Positions 1 to 7,103 of a stretch of DNA of 22,582 bases are shown piece by piece. A program made the translations under genes and the position numbers. Source of the DNA: an uncultured Eubacteriales bacterium (GTDB taxonomy: Bacteria; Bacillota; Clostridia; Peptostreptococcales; Anaerovoracaceae); assembly GCA_900542245.1 (NCBI GenBank), contig UQMQ01000020.1:1-22582 (forward strand). The letters run 5' to 3'. Below the pieces are notes generated by a model that was not told where the DNA came from, did not search any database, and was given only the letters and a program-made list of their open reading frames with translations. Each line of letters starts with the position of its first letter. Position 1 is the first letter of the stretch.

Positions 1-610
1 CGTTCGGTGCTGCAGTCGTTTCCAGCGTGTCGCGCGTAGCTTGCCACGTAAGTCGCACGCTCTTGCCATCGGCCGTATCGTCGCGTGCCATCTCGTGTAC
101 GGTGTCGTGGATTGCGTCGAGGTTGTTCATCTTTGCAACCTTTGCGAGGTCGAATTTACCTGCGGTCGCGCCGAATTCACAGTCAACTCTCCAAGCGAGG
201 TTGTCCTTGGTGGTAGCTTTCATGTTCGGTTCTAAATCTTCGCCTAATAATTCAGCGAATTTCGCAGCGTGTTCTGCTTCTTCGTAAGCAGCTTTTTCCC
301 AGTAAAGACCGATTTCCGGATAGCCTTCTCTGTGTGCGATGCGAGCCATGCAAAGATACATGCCGACTTCGGAGCATTCGCCTTGGAAGTTAGCCATAAG
401 CTGATCGAAGATGAACTTCTTATCCTCTTCTTTGATATCAGGATTGTTCTTGACTGTCTTGCCGTAAACGCCGTATTCGTGCTCAGCAGCCAGCGTCATG
501 TCGCCTTCCATCTTTTTGAATTTGTCAGCGCCTACATGACAGACCGGACACTCTGCAGGTGGCTGGTCGCCTTCGTGAACATAACCGCATACTGTACATA
601 CCCATTTCAT
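1..610 (-). CDS. Reverse rubrerythrin (rubredoxin-first), 3' end cut by window edge
   Basis: This gene reads leftwards from an ATG at 608-610, preceded on its strand by GGGAGGT. About 203 codons are visible before the window edge and no stop is reached. The N-terminus is a rubredoxin domain with two CxxC knuckles (Cys5/Cys8 and Cys21/Cys24). A four-helix diiron domain follows, with a YEEAEH ligand motif at residues 109-114 and the helix HDTVHEMARD at 168-177. Rubredoxin placed first is the 'reverse' rubrerythrin order of clostridia. Those proteins reduce H2O2 (and O2) in the cytoplasm with electrons from NADH and rubredoxin-type carriers. One oddity stands out. The family normally follows that last helix with an ExxHG motif (DEARHG) and a short GLLxRYF-like end. 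Here residues 177-182 read DDTADG and the rest is unlike the family. This could be divergence, damage or poor sequence near an edge. The family call is firm, but activity is uncertain. Confidence 0.9.
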   Translation of the reverse strand, partial: MKWVCTVCGYVHEGDQPPAECPVCHVGADKFKKMEGDMTLAAEHEYGVYGKTVKNNPDIKEEDKKFIFDQLMANFQGECSEVGMYLCMARIAHREGYPEIGLYWEKAAYEEAEHAAKFAELLGEDLEPNMKATTKDNLAWRVDCEFGATAGKFDLAKVAKMNNLDAIHDTVHEMARDDTADGKSVRLTWQATRDTLETTAAPN

Positions 611-674
611 AATTTGTTACCTCCCTAAATTTTTAGTCATCTGCATTTGATTGTTGTTATTGTTGTGTACACAT

Positions 675-703
675 ATTATACCACATCCATTGTGTTGTTA
701 ACA
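675..703 (-). promoter_or_regulatory. Promoter of the rubrerythrin gene
   Basis: On the minus strand a perfect TATAAT (complement of 675-680) lies about 65 bases upstream of the rubrerythrin ATG. The -35 region is poor: the best candidate is TGTTAA at 17-bp spacing, inside the palindrome TGTTAACA (696-703). The palindrome could also be part of an operator. The -10 element is convincing; the -35 is inferred. Confidence 0.5.
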
Positions 704-808
704 TGAAGATAAAAAAAATTTTTGCGACGTCTCATCATAGAAAAAATCAAAAACTCGAACTTTTTCGAGATTTTAGCAATTTTTTATCTGGAAGTGCTAA
801 GGAAATTG

Positions 809-817
809 TGCTACAAT
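809..817 (+). promoter_or_regulatory. Extended -10 promoter of the DUF1538/PII-like operon
   Basis: TGCTACAAT (809-817) is an extended -10 element (TGn plus TACAAT). No good -35 lies 16-18 bp upstream, but the DNA there is very A/T rich. Transcription would start near 824, about 40 bases before the TTG start codon at 866. Bases 611-808 hold otherwise only A/T-rich intergenic DNA and a weak 6-bp hairpin at 754-769. Confidence 0.45.
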
Positions 818-865
818 GGAGATGGCAGATCGTATATCATAACCAATTTAAGAAGGAGGTAACCC

Positions 866-2398
866 TTGCGGCATCAGACATTATTACACGACAAGTTTCA
901 AGAATCTATCGCATCCGTTCTTCCGATTACCATCATTGTGCTGCTGCTGTGCTTTACGGTAGCGCCGATTCCCAACAATATGCTCGTTTCCTTTTTAATG
1001 GGGGCGGTGCTGCTGATCGTGGGCATGGCGTTCTTTACCCTGGGTGCAGACACAGCGATGACACCGATCGGTACGAAGGTCGGCAGCTGCATTACCAAGT
1101 CCAGGAAGGTTTGGCTGATCGTATTCGTCAGCTTTTTGCTGGGCATCATTATCACGATTTCGGAACCTGACCTGCAGGTGCTGGCAAACCAGGTGCCGAA
1201 TATCCCGAACGCCGCCCTGATCGGGGCAGTGGCTTTGGGTGTCGGCGTGTTTCTGGTCATTGCCATGCTGCGTATTCTCTTCGGGATCAGCCTGAATATC
1301 CTGCTGATCGGATTTTATATCATTGTCTTTGGTCTGGCTACGCTCGTACCGAAAAACTTCTGGGCGGTAGCCTTTGACTCCGGCGGCGTGACGACGGGGC
1401 CGATGACCGTACCGTTTATCATGGCGCTGGGTGTCGGTGTATCGGCGATCCGAAGCGACCGCCATGCCGGAAACGACAGCTTCGGTCTGGTTGCGCTCTG
1501 CTCCATCGGACCGATTCTGGCGGTACTGGTGCTGGGTCTGATGTATCCGTCGGAAGCGGCTTATACGCCGGTCGAGATTCCGGAAATGGAAAATTCACAG
1601 GAAATGATCCTGCTGTTTGTGCATGGACTGCCGCACTACGCGAAAGAGGTGGCGATTGCCTTAGCGCCGATCGTGGCGTTCTTTTTCCTGTTCAATACAT
1701 TTTACATCAAAATGCCGAAGAAACCGCTGATCAGTATCAGCGTGGGTCTGATTTTCACCTATGTGGGGCTGGTGCTCTTTCTGACCGGCGTCAATGTCGG
1801 GTTCATGCCGGTGGGCAACTACATCGGCAATCTGATCGGCAGCAAGAGTTTTAACTGGATTCTGCTTCCGATTGCGATGCTGATCGGTTATTTCATCGTC
1901 AAGGCAGAGCCGGCGGTACATGTCCTCAACAAGCAGGTTGAGGATCTGACGGCGGGCAGCATTCCGGCGCGCGCGATGGAGCTTTCCCTGTCTATCGGCG
2001 TTGCGACTTCACTGGGGCTGGCGATGATCCGCGTACTGACGGGCATTTCGGTCATGTACTTCTTGGTGCCCGGCTATGTACTGGCGCTGGGACTGAGCTT
2101 TTTCACGCCGAAGATCTTTACTTCGATTGCCTTTGACTCCGGCGGCGTAGCATCCGGTCCGATGACGGCGACCTTCCTGCTGCCGTTTGCGATGGGTGCC
2201 TGCGAGGCGATCGGCGGACCGGAGCGGATCGTCAGCGACGCATTCGGCGTGGTCGCGATGGTTGCGATGACCCCGCTGATCACCATCCAGCTTCTGGGCG
2301 TGGAATACAAATTCCGCACGCGCAGGGAAAGCGAAGCCAGAGAACGTGTGCAGGCTAAGATTGAAGCCTACACCGACGACGACATTATAGAACTGTAA
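866..2398 (+). CDS. DUF1538 family membrane protein, two tandem repeats
   Basis: The start is a TTG at 866, placed five bases after a perfect AAGGAGGT; no ATG fits this ribosome site. The 510-residue product is very hydrophobic, with many membrane segments, and carries the DUF1538 signature twice. AFDSGGVTTGPMT lies in the first half and AFDSGGVASGPMT in the second, each followed by a Phe-Gly-Val/Leu-Val-Ala helix. Other shared features are an EP pair (SEPD, AEPA) and an IRVLTGIS/LRILFGIS stretch, so the protein arose by internal duplication, a layout common in secondary transporters. The C-terminus is short, charged and probably cytoplasmic (ends DDDIIEL). The PII-like gene starts 11 bases downstream with its ribosome site overlapping this stop, so the two are co-translated. 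I infer a transporter or channel whose activity is controlled by the PII-like partner. The substrate is unknown. Confidence 0.85.
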   Translation: MRHQTLLHDKFQESIASVLPITIIVLLLCFTVAPIPNNMLVSFLMGAVLLIVGMAFFTLGADTAMTPIGTKVGSCITKSRKVWLIVFVSFLLGIIITISEPDLQVLANQVPNIPNAALIGAVALGVGVFLVIAMLRILFGISLNILLIGFYIIVFGLATLVPKNFWAVAFDSGGVTTGPMTVPFIMALGVGVSAIRSDRHAGNDSFGLVALCSIGPILAVLVLGLMYPSEAAYTPVEIPEMENSQEMILLFVHGLPHYAKEVAIALAPIVAFFFLFNTFYIKMPKKPLISISVGLIFTYVGLVLFLTGVNVGFMPVGNYIGNLIGSKSFNWILLPIAMLIGYFIVKAEPAVHVLNKQVEDLTAGSIPARAMELSLSIGVATSLGLAMIRVLTGISVMYFLVPGYVLALGLSFFTPKIFTSIAFDSGGVASGPMTATFLLPFAMGACEAIGGPERIVSDAFGVVAMVAMTPLITIQLLGVEYKFRTRRESEARERVQAKIEAYTDDDIIEL

Positions 2399-2409
2399 GG
2401 AGGATTGCC

Positions 2410-3108
2410 ATGGACGGATTAAATTTAGTCATTACGATCACAGACCGCGAAAAGACCGAAACGGCAATCAAACTGTTTCAGGAGTGCAATGTGTTTACGA
2501 CGGACATTGTGCTCGGACAGGGTACGGCGCCGCGGGAAATTCTCGAATATCTGTATCTGAGTCCTGCCGAGAAAAGCATCATCTTCGGTGTTGTCACCCA
2601 TGCGGGTCTGAGCGCGCTGCTCAGGCATCTGAAACGGAAGATGTATATCGATATTCCCGGCAACGGCATTGCGGTGACTGTACCGCTGAACAGCATCGGC
2701 GGCAAGCGCAGTCTGGAATACATGCTGGACGGACAGACGTTGGAAACGAACAAGAGCCTGGAAGCGGCAGAAAGGATAGAAAGAATGTCCATCAAGACAG
2801 ATTACGAACTGATTTTTGTAGTTGCGAATGAAGGCTACAGCGATATGATCATGGACGCGGCGCGCAGTGCGGGCGCAGGCGGCGGCACTGTGATTAAGGC
2901 AAAGGGAACCGGCGCGGAGTATACCGAAAAGTTCTTCGGCTTTTCGATCGCCTCCGAAAAGGAGATCCATCTGCTGGTCGCACCGGCACAGGGCAGGAAC
3001 GCGATCATGAAAGCCATCATGGACCAGGCGGGTCTTGAGAGCAAGGCGCAGTCGATCGTCTTTTCTCTGCCGGTCAGCCATGCGCTCGGGCTCAGACAGC
3101 CGGAATAG
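2410..3108 (+). CDS. Tandem PII-like regulatory protein
   Basis: The ribosome site AAGGAGG (2397-2403) overlaps the upstream stop codon and sets the ATG at 2410. The 232-residue soluble protein appears to hold two PII-like ferredoxin-fold domains. The first covers roughly residues 1-100 (LVITITDREKTETAI start, PGNGIAVTVPL end). The second covers roughly 130-225 (ELIFVVANEGYSDMIMDAA start, then GGGTVIKAKGTG, FFGFSIASEKEIHLLVAP). The GGTVIxAxGTG and EKEIxLLV blocks resemble classical PII proteins, which bind ATP/ADP and small effectors and plug or regulate transporters. No GlnB-type T-loop uridylylation tyrosine was recognised with confidence. A single chain with two domains differs from the usual ~112-residue PII subunit that trimerises. 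Its position directly after a DUF1538 membrane gene suggests it regulates that protein, as GlnK does AmtB. That role is inferred. Confidence 0.8.
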   Translation: MDGLNLVITITDREKTETAIKLFQECNVFTTDIVLGQGTAPREILEYLYLSPAEKSIIFGVVTHAGLSALLRHLKRKMYIDIPGNGIAVTVPLNSIGGKRSLEYMLDGQTLETNKSLEAAERIERMSIKTDYELIFVVANEGYSDMIMDAARSAGAGGGTVIKAKGTGAEYTEKFFGFSIASEKEIHLLVAPAQGRNAIMKAIMDQAGLESKAQSIVFSLPVSHALGLRQPE

Positions 3109-3116
3109 CAAGCAAA

Positions 3117-3180
3117 TGCAAGGACTACGCATGTAAGGCGGGTAAGCAAAAGCTAACCTGATGGTGCGACAGACCTTGTG
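3117..3180 (+). ncRNA. Possible structured RNA element of unknown class
   Basis: In the 3' untranslated region of the PII-like gene the sequence can fold into nested stems. The outer stem is CAAGG (3119-3123) with CCTTG (3174-3178), extendable by wobble pairs. An inner stem pairs CGCA (3128-3131) with TGCG (3165-3168). A nine-pair hairpin with one mismatch lies at 3139-3160, closed by an AAAA loop. A strong terminator follows 20 bases later. I do not recognise a known riboswitch consensus. It may be only an mRNA tail structure. Confidence 0.3.
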
Positions 3181-3199
3181 GAATAAAAAAGTATGTCAC

Positions 3200-3222
3200 A
3201 GCCCCGAAATCGGGGCTTTTTT
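3200..3222 (+). terminator. Rho-independent terminator after the PII-like gene
   Basis: AGCCCCGA (3200-3207), a two-base centre and TCGGGGCT (3210-3217) form a GC-rich perfect hairpin followed by a run of Ts to 3222. It separates the DUF1538/PII-like unit from the livK promoter about 85 bases downstream. Confidence 0.92.
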
Positions 3223-3306
3223 GTTCTCAAAAACAAAATCTTGTTGAGCAGTACACAAAAAATAATCAAAATTTGTTTCAAAACGATAAAAAATAGCAAA
3301 AAAACA

Positions 3307-3335
3307 TTGCAATACAGTACGGGAAAGGGTATAAT
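3307..3335 (+). promoter_or_regulatory. Sigma-A promoter of the liv operon
   Basis: TTGCAA (3307-3312) and TATAAT (3330-3335) are separated by 17 bp. The transcript would start near 3342, leaving a leader of about 53 bases before livK. Upstream DNA (3235-3300) is A-rich, as an UP-element would be. No clear operator was identified. Confidence 0.85.
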
Positions 3336-3394
3336 GTTTTTACACATGTACATTTGAGAAAATCTTGCATTTTCAAATAAGGAGGAAATCAAAC

Positions 3395-4594
3395 ATGAAA
3401 AAGAAAGTTGCTTTACTTTTGGCATTGATCATGGTCTTTGCGTTGTTCGCGGCGGGCTGCGGCTCCAGCGATGACAACGGCGGTGCAGACGGCGGCGAAT
3501 ACGCGGGCACTGTCAAGATCGGTGTATTTGAACCGGCTTCCGGCGAAAACGGCGCAGGCGGCAAACAGGAAACGCTCGGCGTGCAGTATGCGAACAAGGT
3601 ACAGCCGACCGTTGACATCAACGGAGAAACTTATAAGGTTGAGCTGGTGACTGCTGACAACGAGTCCGACAACTCAAAGGGCATCACAGCCGCGCAGAAC
3701 CTGGTATCCTCCGGCGTGTCCATCGTTCTCGGTTCCTACGGCTCCGCGGTATCCATCGCGGCAGGCGATGTATTCAAAGAGGCAGGAATGCCGGCGCTCG
3801 GCATCACCTGCACCAACCCGCAGGTAACCAAAGGCAACCCGGTATACTTCCGTACCTGCTTCCTGGATCCGTTCCAGGGTACCGTTCTTGCAAACTTCGC
3901 TTATGAGAACGGCGCAAGAAAGGCTTACTGCTTATCCAAGCTCGGCGACGACTACTCCGTAGGTCTGGTAAAATACTTCGTAGAAGCGTTTGAAAAGCTC
4001 GGCGGCAAAGTTGTGGAAGAGCAGTTCCCAAAAGGAAATTCTGACTTCACATCCTATGTTGCGAACGCAAAAGCGAAAGATTGCGACGTATTCTACTCCC
4101 CGGTATCCATCGAAGCAGCTGCGCTGATCATCGACCAGGCAGAAGCACAGAAACTGGATATGCCGATTCTGGCAGGCGACACCTGGGACTCCAACGTTGT
4201 TCTGGAAGCGGCAAAGGGTAAAAATATCGAACTGAACGTAACGACCTTCTATCAAGAAGGCGGAAACCCGGAATTCGATAACGGCATCAAGGAATGGATT
4301 AACTCTAATTCCACCGCGAAGGCGAACAACAACGGCAACGACCAGATCGCGGCGGTATCCGCGATGGGTTATGACGCGTACTTCGTAGCGTTGGAAGCGA
4401 TCAAGGCAGCAGGCTCTACAGATCCGGCAGACGTTCTGGCGGCACTTCCGAACGTGGTTTATGAAAACGGCGTATGCGGCACCGTCAAGTTCAACGAGAA
4501 CGGCGACGCGGAAAAGAACGAAGCGGTTGTTAAGCACTGCAACACCGAAACCGGCGAATGGGAATATGTCAAGACCCAGTCGATCGAAGGATAA
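3395..4594 (+). CDS. livK: Branched-chain amino-acid type ABC transporter, substrate-binding lipoprotein
   Basis: The ATG at 3395 is preceded by AAGGAGGA; an in-frame ATG 30 bases upstream lacks a ribosome site. The 399-residue product begins with a lipoprotein signal peptide (MKKK, hydrophobic core, LFAAGC lipobox), so Cys22 should be lipidated and the mature protein anchored outside the membrane. A Gly/Asp-rich linker leads into a type I periplasmic-binding fold. It starts TVKIGVFEPASG and includes VLGSYGSAVSIAAGDVF, the ligand-pocket region of Leu/Ile/Val-binding proteins. The gene opens the liv operon and is followed by the permeases and ATPases. A perfect 10-bp hairpin downstream may let livK mRNA accumulate above the rest. 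Ligand choice (Leu/Ile/Val versus other amino acids or amides) cannot be read from the sequence. Confidence 0.92.
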   Translation: MKKKVALLLALIMVFALFAAGCGSSDDNGGADGGEYAGTVKIGVFEPASGENGAGGKQETLGVQYANKVQPTVDINGETYKVELVTADNESDNSKGITAAQNLVSSGVSIVLGSYGSAVSIAAGDVFKEAGMPALGITCTNPQVTKGNPVYFRTCFLDPFQGTVLANFAYENGARKAYCLSKLGDDYSVGLVKYFVEAFEKLGGKVVEEQFPKGNSDFTSYVANAKAKDCDVFYSPVSIEAAALIIDQAEAQKLDMPILAGDTWDSNVVLEAAKGKNIELNVTTFYQEGGNPEFDNGIKEWINSNSTAKANNNGNDQIAAVSAMGYDAYFVALEAIKAAGSTDPADVLAALPNVVYENGVCGTVKFNENGDAEKNEAVVKHCNTETGEWEYVKTQSIEG

Positions 4595-4674
4595 AACCAC
4601 ATAGTACGATTTGCTTTTGCAATCAAGCAGAGCAGCATGCCTAGGTACATAGCAAAGATTGATGAGAGGCATAC

Positions 4675-4698
4675 AGCGGGAGGGCTTTCCCTCCCGCT
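4675..4698 (+). terminator. Strong hairpin after livK (partial terminator or mRNA-stabilising stem)
   Basis: AGCGGGAGGG (4675-4684) and CCCTCCCGCT (4689-4698) form a perfect 10-bp GC-rich stem with a four-base loop. What follows (TATCGTGTTATT) is only weakly T-rich, so complete termination is unlikely. Such a stem between a binding-protein gene and its permeases commonly protects the upstream message or attenuates downstream expression. Confidence 0.6.
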
Positions 4699-4766
4699 TA
4701 TCGTGTTATTATGGGAATACCTTTGTCAACCGAAGGTACATCATTTGAACAAAGCTGCGAGACAAA

Positions 4767-4846
4767 AATCATAAAGGAGAGGGCATTTTTGTCTAAACGC
4801 CCTGTCTTTTATGATTACGCGTGGGGATATCGCCTGCGATATTTTC
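4767..4846 (+). promoter_or_regulatory. Two further stem-loops in the livH leader
   Basis: Arms 4767-4784 and 4799-4816 pair at 16 of 18 positions around a 14-base loop. A second palindrome, ATATCGC (4827-4833) with GCGATAT (4836-4842), is followed by TTTC. Together with the hairpin at 4675-4698 they fill most of the 282 bases between livK and livH. No convincing promoter was found here. Processing, attenuation or stability control are possible; function is inferred from structure only. Confidence 0.4.
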
Positions 4847-4876
4847 TCGCTGCATCCTTGAATTGGAGGTTATTAC

Positions 4877-5761
4877 ATGGAATTATTTGCGAAATGGCTG
4901 CCATATATCCTTGCGGGCGTCTCCGTAGGCGGACAGTATGCACTGATCGCCATCGGCTATACGATGGTATACGGTATCCTCAGACTGATCAACTTCGCCC
5001 ACGGCGACATGTTCATGATGGCAGGTCTGGTTATGATCTATCTGGTATCCGCACTGCCGATCTGGCTGAGCGTGATCGTTGTGATTATCTTTACAGTGGC
5101 TTTGGGCTGCACCATCGAAGAAGTGGCTTATCGTCCGCTGCGCTCCGCGCCGAGAATGTCGATCATGATCTCGGCGATCGGCGTATCCTACTTCCTGCAG
5201 AACATCGCCCTGTATGTGACCGGCGGTCTGACCAAGACCTACCCGTCCATCCCGTTCCTGCAGAAAACCGTGACCGTACTCGGTGCGCACACCAAGATGG
5301 TAACGGTCATCACACCGATTTTGACGATCGCACTGGTATTCGCGCTGGTTATGCTGATCAACCACACGAAGATCGGGATGGCGATGCGCGCGGTATCGCG
5401 TGATTTTGAAACCTCCGAGCTGATGGGTATCGACATCAACAGGGTCATCATCGTGACCTTCATCATTGGCTCGTTCCTCGCGGCGGTCGGCTCTGTCCTG
5501 TTCTTTTCGAACTACACCGGCGTCAATCCGATGTCCGGCTCCATGCCGGGACTCAAGGCGTTCGTCGCGGCGGTATTCGGCGGCATCGGCTCCGTTCCGG
5601 GCGCAGTCGTCGGCGCGTTTGTCATCGGTATCTGCGAAAACATCATGAAGGGCGCGGGACTGACGACGTTCTCCGATGCATTTACGTTCGTATTGCTGAT
5701 TGTCATTCTGATGGTGAAGCCAACCGGTATCTTCGGCGAAAAAAACATCAACAAGGTATAG
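4877..5761 (+). CDS. livH: Branched-chain amino-acid type ABC transporter permease LivH
   Basis: The ATG at 4877 follows TTGGAGGT. The 294-residue product is an integral membrane permease of the LivH family. Its N-terminal signature GGQYALIAIGYTMVYGILRLINFAHGD spans about residues 18-44. Multiple membrane helices follow, with a cytoplasmic ATPase-coupling loop GMAMRAVSRDFETSELMG at 167-184. The conserved end segment is FGGIGSVPGAVVGAF and the terminus resembles other LivH proteins (VKPTGIFGE). It pairs with LivM to form the translocation channel, fed by the lipoprotein LivK and powered by LivG and LivF. The livM start is 12 bases downstream with a GGGAGGGG ribosome site, so the genes are translationally linked. 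Confidence 0.95.
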   Translation: MELFAKWLPYILAGVSVGGQYALIAIGYTMVYGILRLINFAHGDMFMMAGLVMIYLVSALPIWLSVIVVIIFTVALGCTIEEVAYRPLRSAPRMSIMISAIGVSYFLQNIALYVTGGLTKTYPSIPFLQKTVTVLGAHTKMVTVITPILTIALVFALVMLINHTKIGMAMRAVSRDFETSELMGIDINRVIIVTFIIGSFLAAVGSVLFFSNYTGVNPMSGSMPGLKAFVAAVFGGIGSVPGAVVGAFVIGICENIMKGAGLTTFSDAFTFVLLIVILMVKPTGIFGEKNINKV

Positions 5762-5773
5762 GGAGGGGCAGAA

Positions 5774-7102
5774 ATGGAACAGACATTATCGAAAAAAACA
5801 AAAACTGCCTGCAGTATCATCGCAATCGCGGTGTTTCTGATTTTAGTATATCTTGGCGATTCCTTCATCATGCCAACATCTAAATGGAGTATGCTGATGA
5901 AGGTACTTGAAAAAGGCTCTATTTACGCGCTGATCGCCGTGTCGATGAACCTTCTGAATGGGTTTACGGGACTCTTTTCGCTCGGACAGGCGGGTTTCAT
6001 GCTGATCGGCGCTTACGCCTACGCGATTTTTGCGATTCCGGCAGCAGATCATGAAGCAGTCTATCAGTATTTTAACGGCGGCGTGCTGCAGTTCTCCATT
6101 CCGGAGATTTTGATGAACGCGTTGGGCGGCGAAGGCAGCTTCGGCGGCTTCCTCGGACAATATCTCGGCATGTTCCTGCTGATTCTTTTCGCGGGACTTT
6201 TGACGGCAGGCATTGCGTTCCTGATCGGCATCCCGGTACTCAGACTCAAGTCCGACTATCTGGCAATTGCGACGCTCGGCTTCGCGGAAATTTTAAGAGC
6301 ATTTTTCCAGTGGAACACCCTGGGACCGGTCACCAACGGTTCCAATATTCTGCGTAATTTCGTGACCTACGAAACGGCGCTGTTTCCGGTCATTTTCGCG
6401 GGGCTGTGCGTCGCGCTGATCGTCCTTTTGATCAACTCCACCTACGGAAGAGCTTTCCAGGCAATTCGCGACGATGAAATCGCGGCGGAGGCGATGGGCG
6501 TCAATCTGTTCAAGCACAAAGAGCTGGCGTTCGTGATCTCCTCCTTCTTCGCGGGCGTAGGAGGATCGCTTCTGGCGATGTTCCAGAACAATGCCGCCTC
6601 AGACGCGTTTACAACCAATATGACTTATGAAATCCTGCTGATCGTCGTCATCGGCGGCATCGGCTCCATCTCCGGCTCCGTCATGGGCTCCTTTATCTTC
6701 ATCGGCCTGAACGAATGGCTGCTCAGAGGACTCGACCAGGGCAAATGGCTGGGCATTGAGTCCCCCTTGATGCACGCGGGCTTCCGCAAGGTTGTTTTCG
6801 CGGTGCTGATCATGCTGGTCGTGCTCTTCTTCTCGAAGGGCATCATGGGCAACCGCGAGCTTTCGTGGGACGGCATCGCGCGCTTTTTCCGTACCCTGCC
6901 GCAGCGTCTTAAGGCGTGGCCGGCAGAGCGCAAGCTGAAACGCGCGGAGAAGAAAGCGGAACGCGCGGCGAAAAAAGCGGCGCATGCGGCAGCAACGCAC
7001 AAGAAGGCGCAGGGCGAGGCGGCAGCCAAAGCAGGTAAACCGCTGTTCACACCGCTGCCGGTCTATGACCACGTGGTCGTATTCGAAAAGGAGGGGAAGT
7101 AA
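5774..7102 (+). CDS. livM: Branched-chain amino-acid type ABC transporter permease LivM with charged C-terminal tail
   Basis: The ATG at 5774 follows GGGAGGGG. The 442-residue product has the LivM core: SMNLLNGFTGLFSLGQAGFM (about 57-76), LRLKSDYLAIATLGFAEI (156-173), the coupling loop YGRAFQAIRDDEIAAEAMGVN (224-244) and GGIGSISGSVMGSF near residue 300. The core ends around residue 365. The last ~73 residues form an unusual tail: a Lys/Ala/Arg-rich stretch about 385-420 predicted to be helical, then a short hydrophobic end (VYDHVVVFEKEGK). Most LivM proteins stop soon after the last membrane helix. The tail should be cytoplasmic, near the ATPases; its role is unknown. The ribosome site of livG lies within the last codons. 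Confidence 0.93.
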   Translation: MEQTLSKKTKTACSIIAIAVFLILVYLGDSFIMPTSKWSMLMKVLEKGSIYALIAVSMNLLNGFTGLFSLGQAGFMLIGAYAYAIFAIPAADHEAVYQYFNGGVLQFSIPEILMNALGGEGSFGGFLGQYLGMFLLILFAGLLTAGIAFLIGIPVLRLKSDYLAIATLGFAEILRAFFQWNTLGPVTNGSNILRNFVTYETALFPVIFAGLCVALIVLLINSTYGRAFQAIRDDEIAAEAMGVNLFKHKELAFVISSFFAGVGGSLLAMFQNNAASDAFTTNMTYEILLIVVIGGIGSISGSVMGSFIFIGLNEWLLRGLDQGKWLGIESPLMHAGFRKVVFAVLIMLVVLFFSKGIMGNRELSWDGIARFFRTLPQRLKAWPAERKLKRAEKKAERAAKKAAHAAATHKKAQGEAAAKAGKPLFTPLPVYDHVVVFEKEGK

Positions 7103-7103
7103 T

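Noticed and set aside
695..712. TTGTTAA near the rubrerythrin promoter as a Rex operator
   Set aside because: Only the left half matches; the right half agrees at about three of seven positions.
3117..3180. A TPP riboswitch, because of the string AACCTGAT
   Set aside because: The companion CTGAGA region and the rest of the thi-box layout are absent.
4705..4710. TATTAT as a -10 box for livH
   Set aside because: No usable -35 at the right spacing; the preceding bases are the arm of the hairpin.
4711..5403. A 230-codon plus-strand open frame starting in the livK-livH spacer
   Set aside because: Most of it is livH read in another frame, giving an Arg/Asp/His-rich sequence without a ribosome site; livH has full family motifs.
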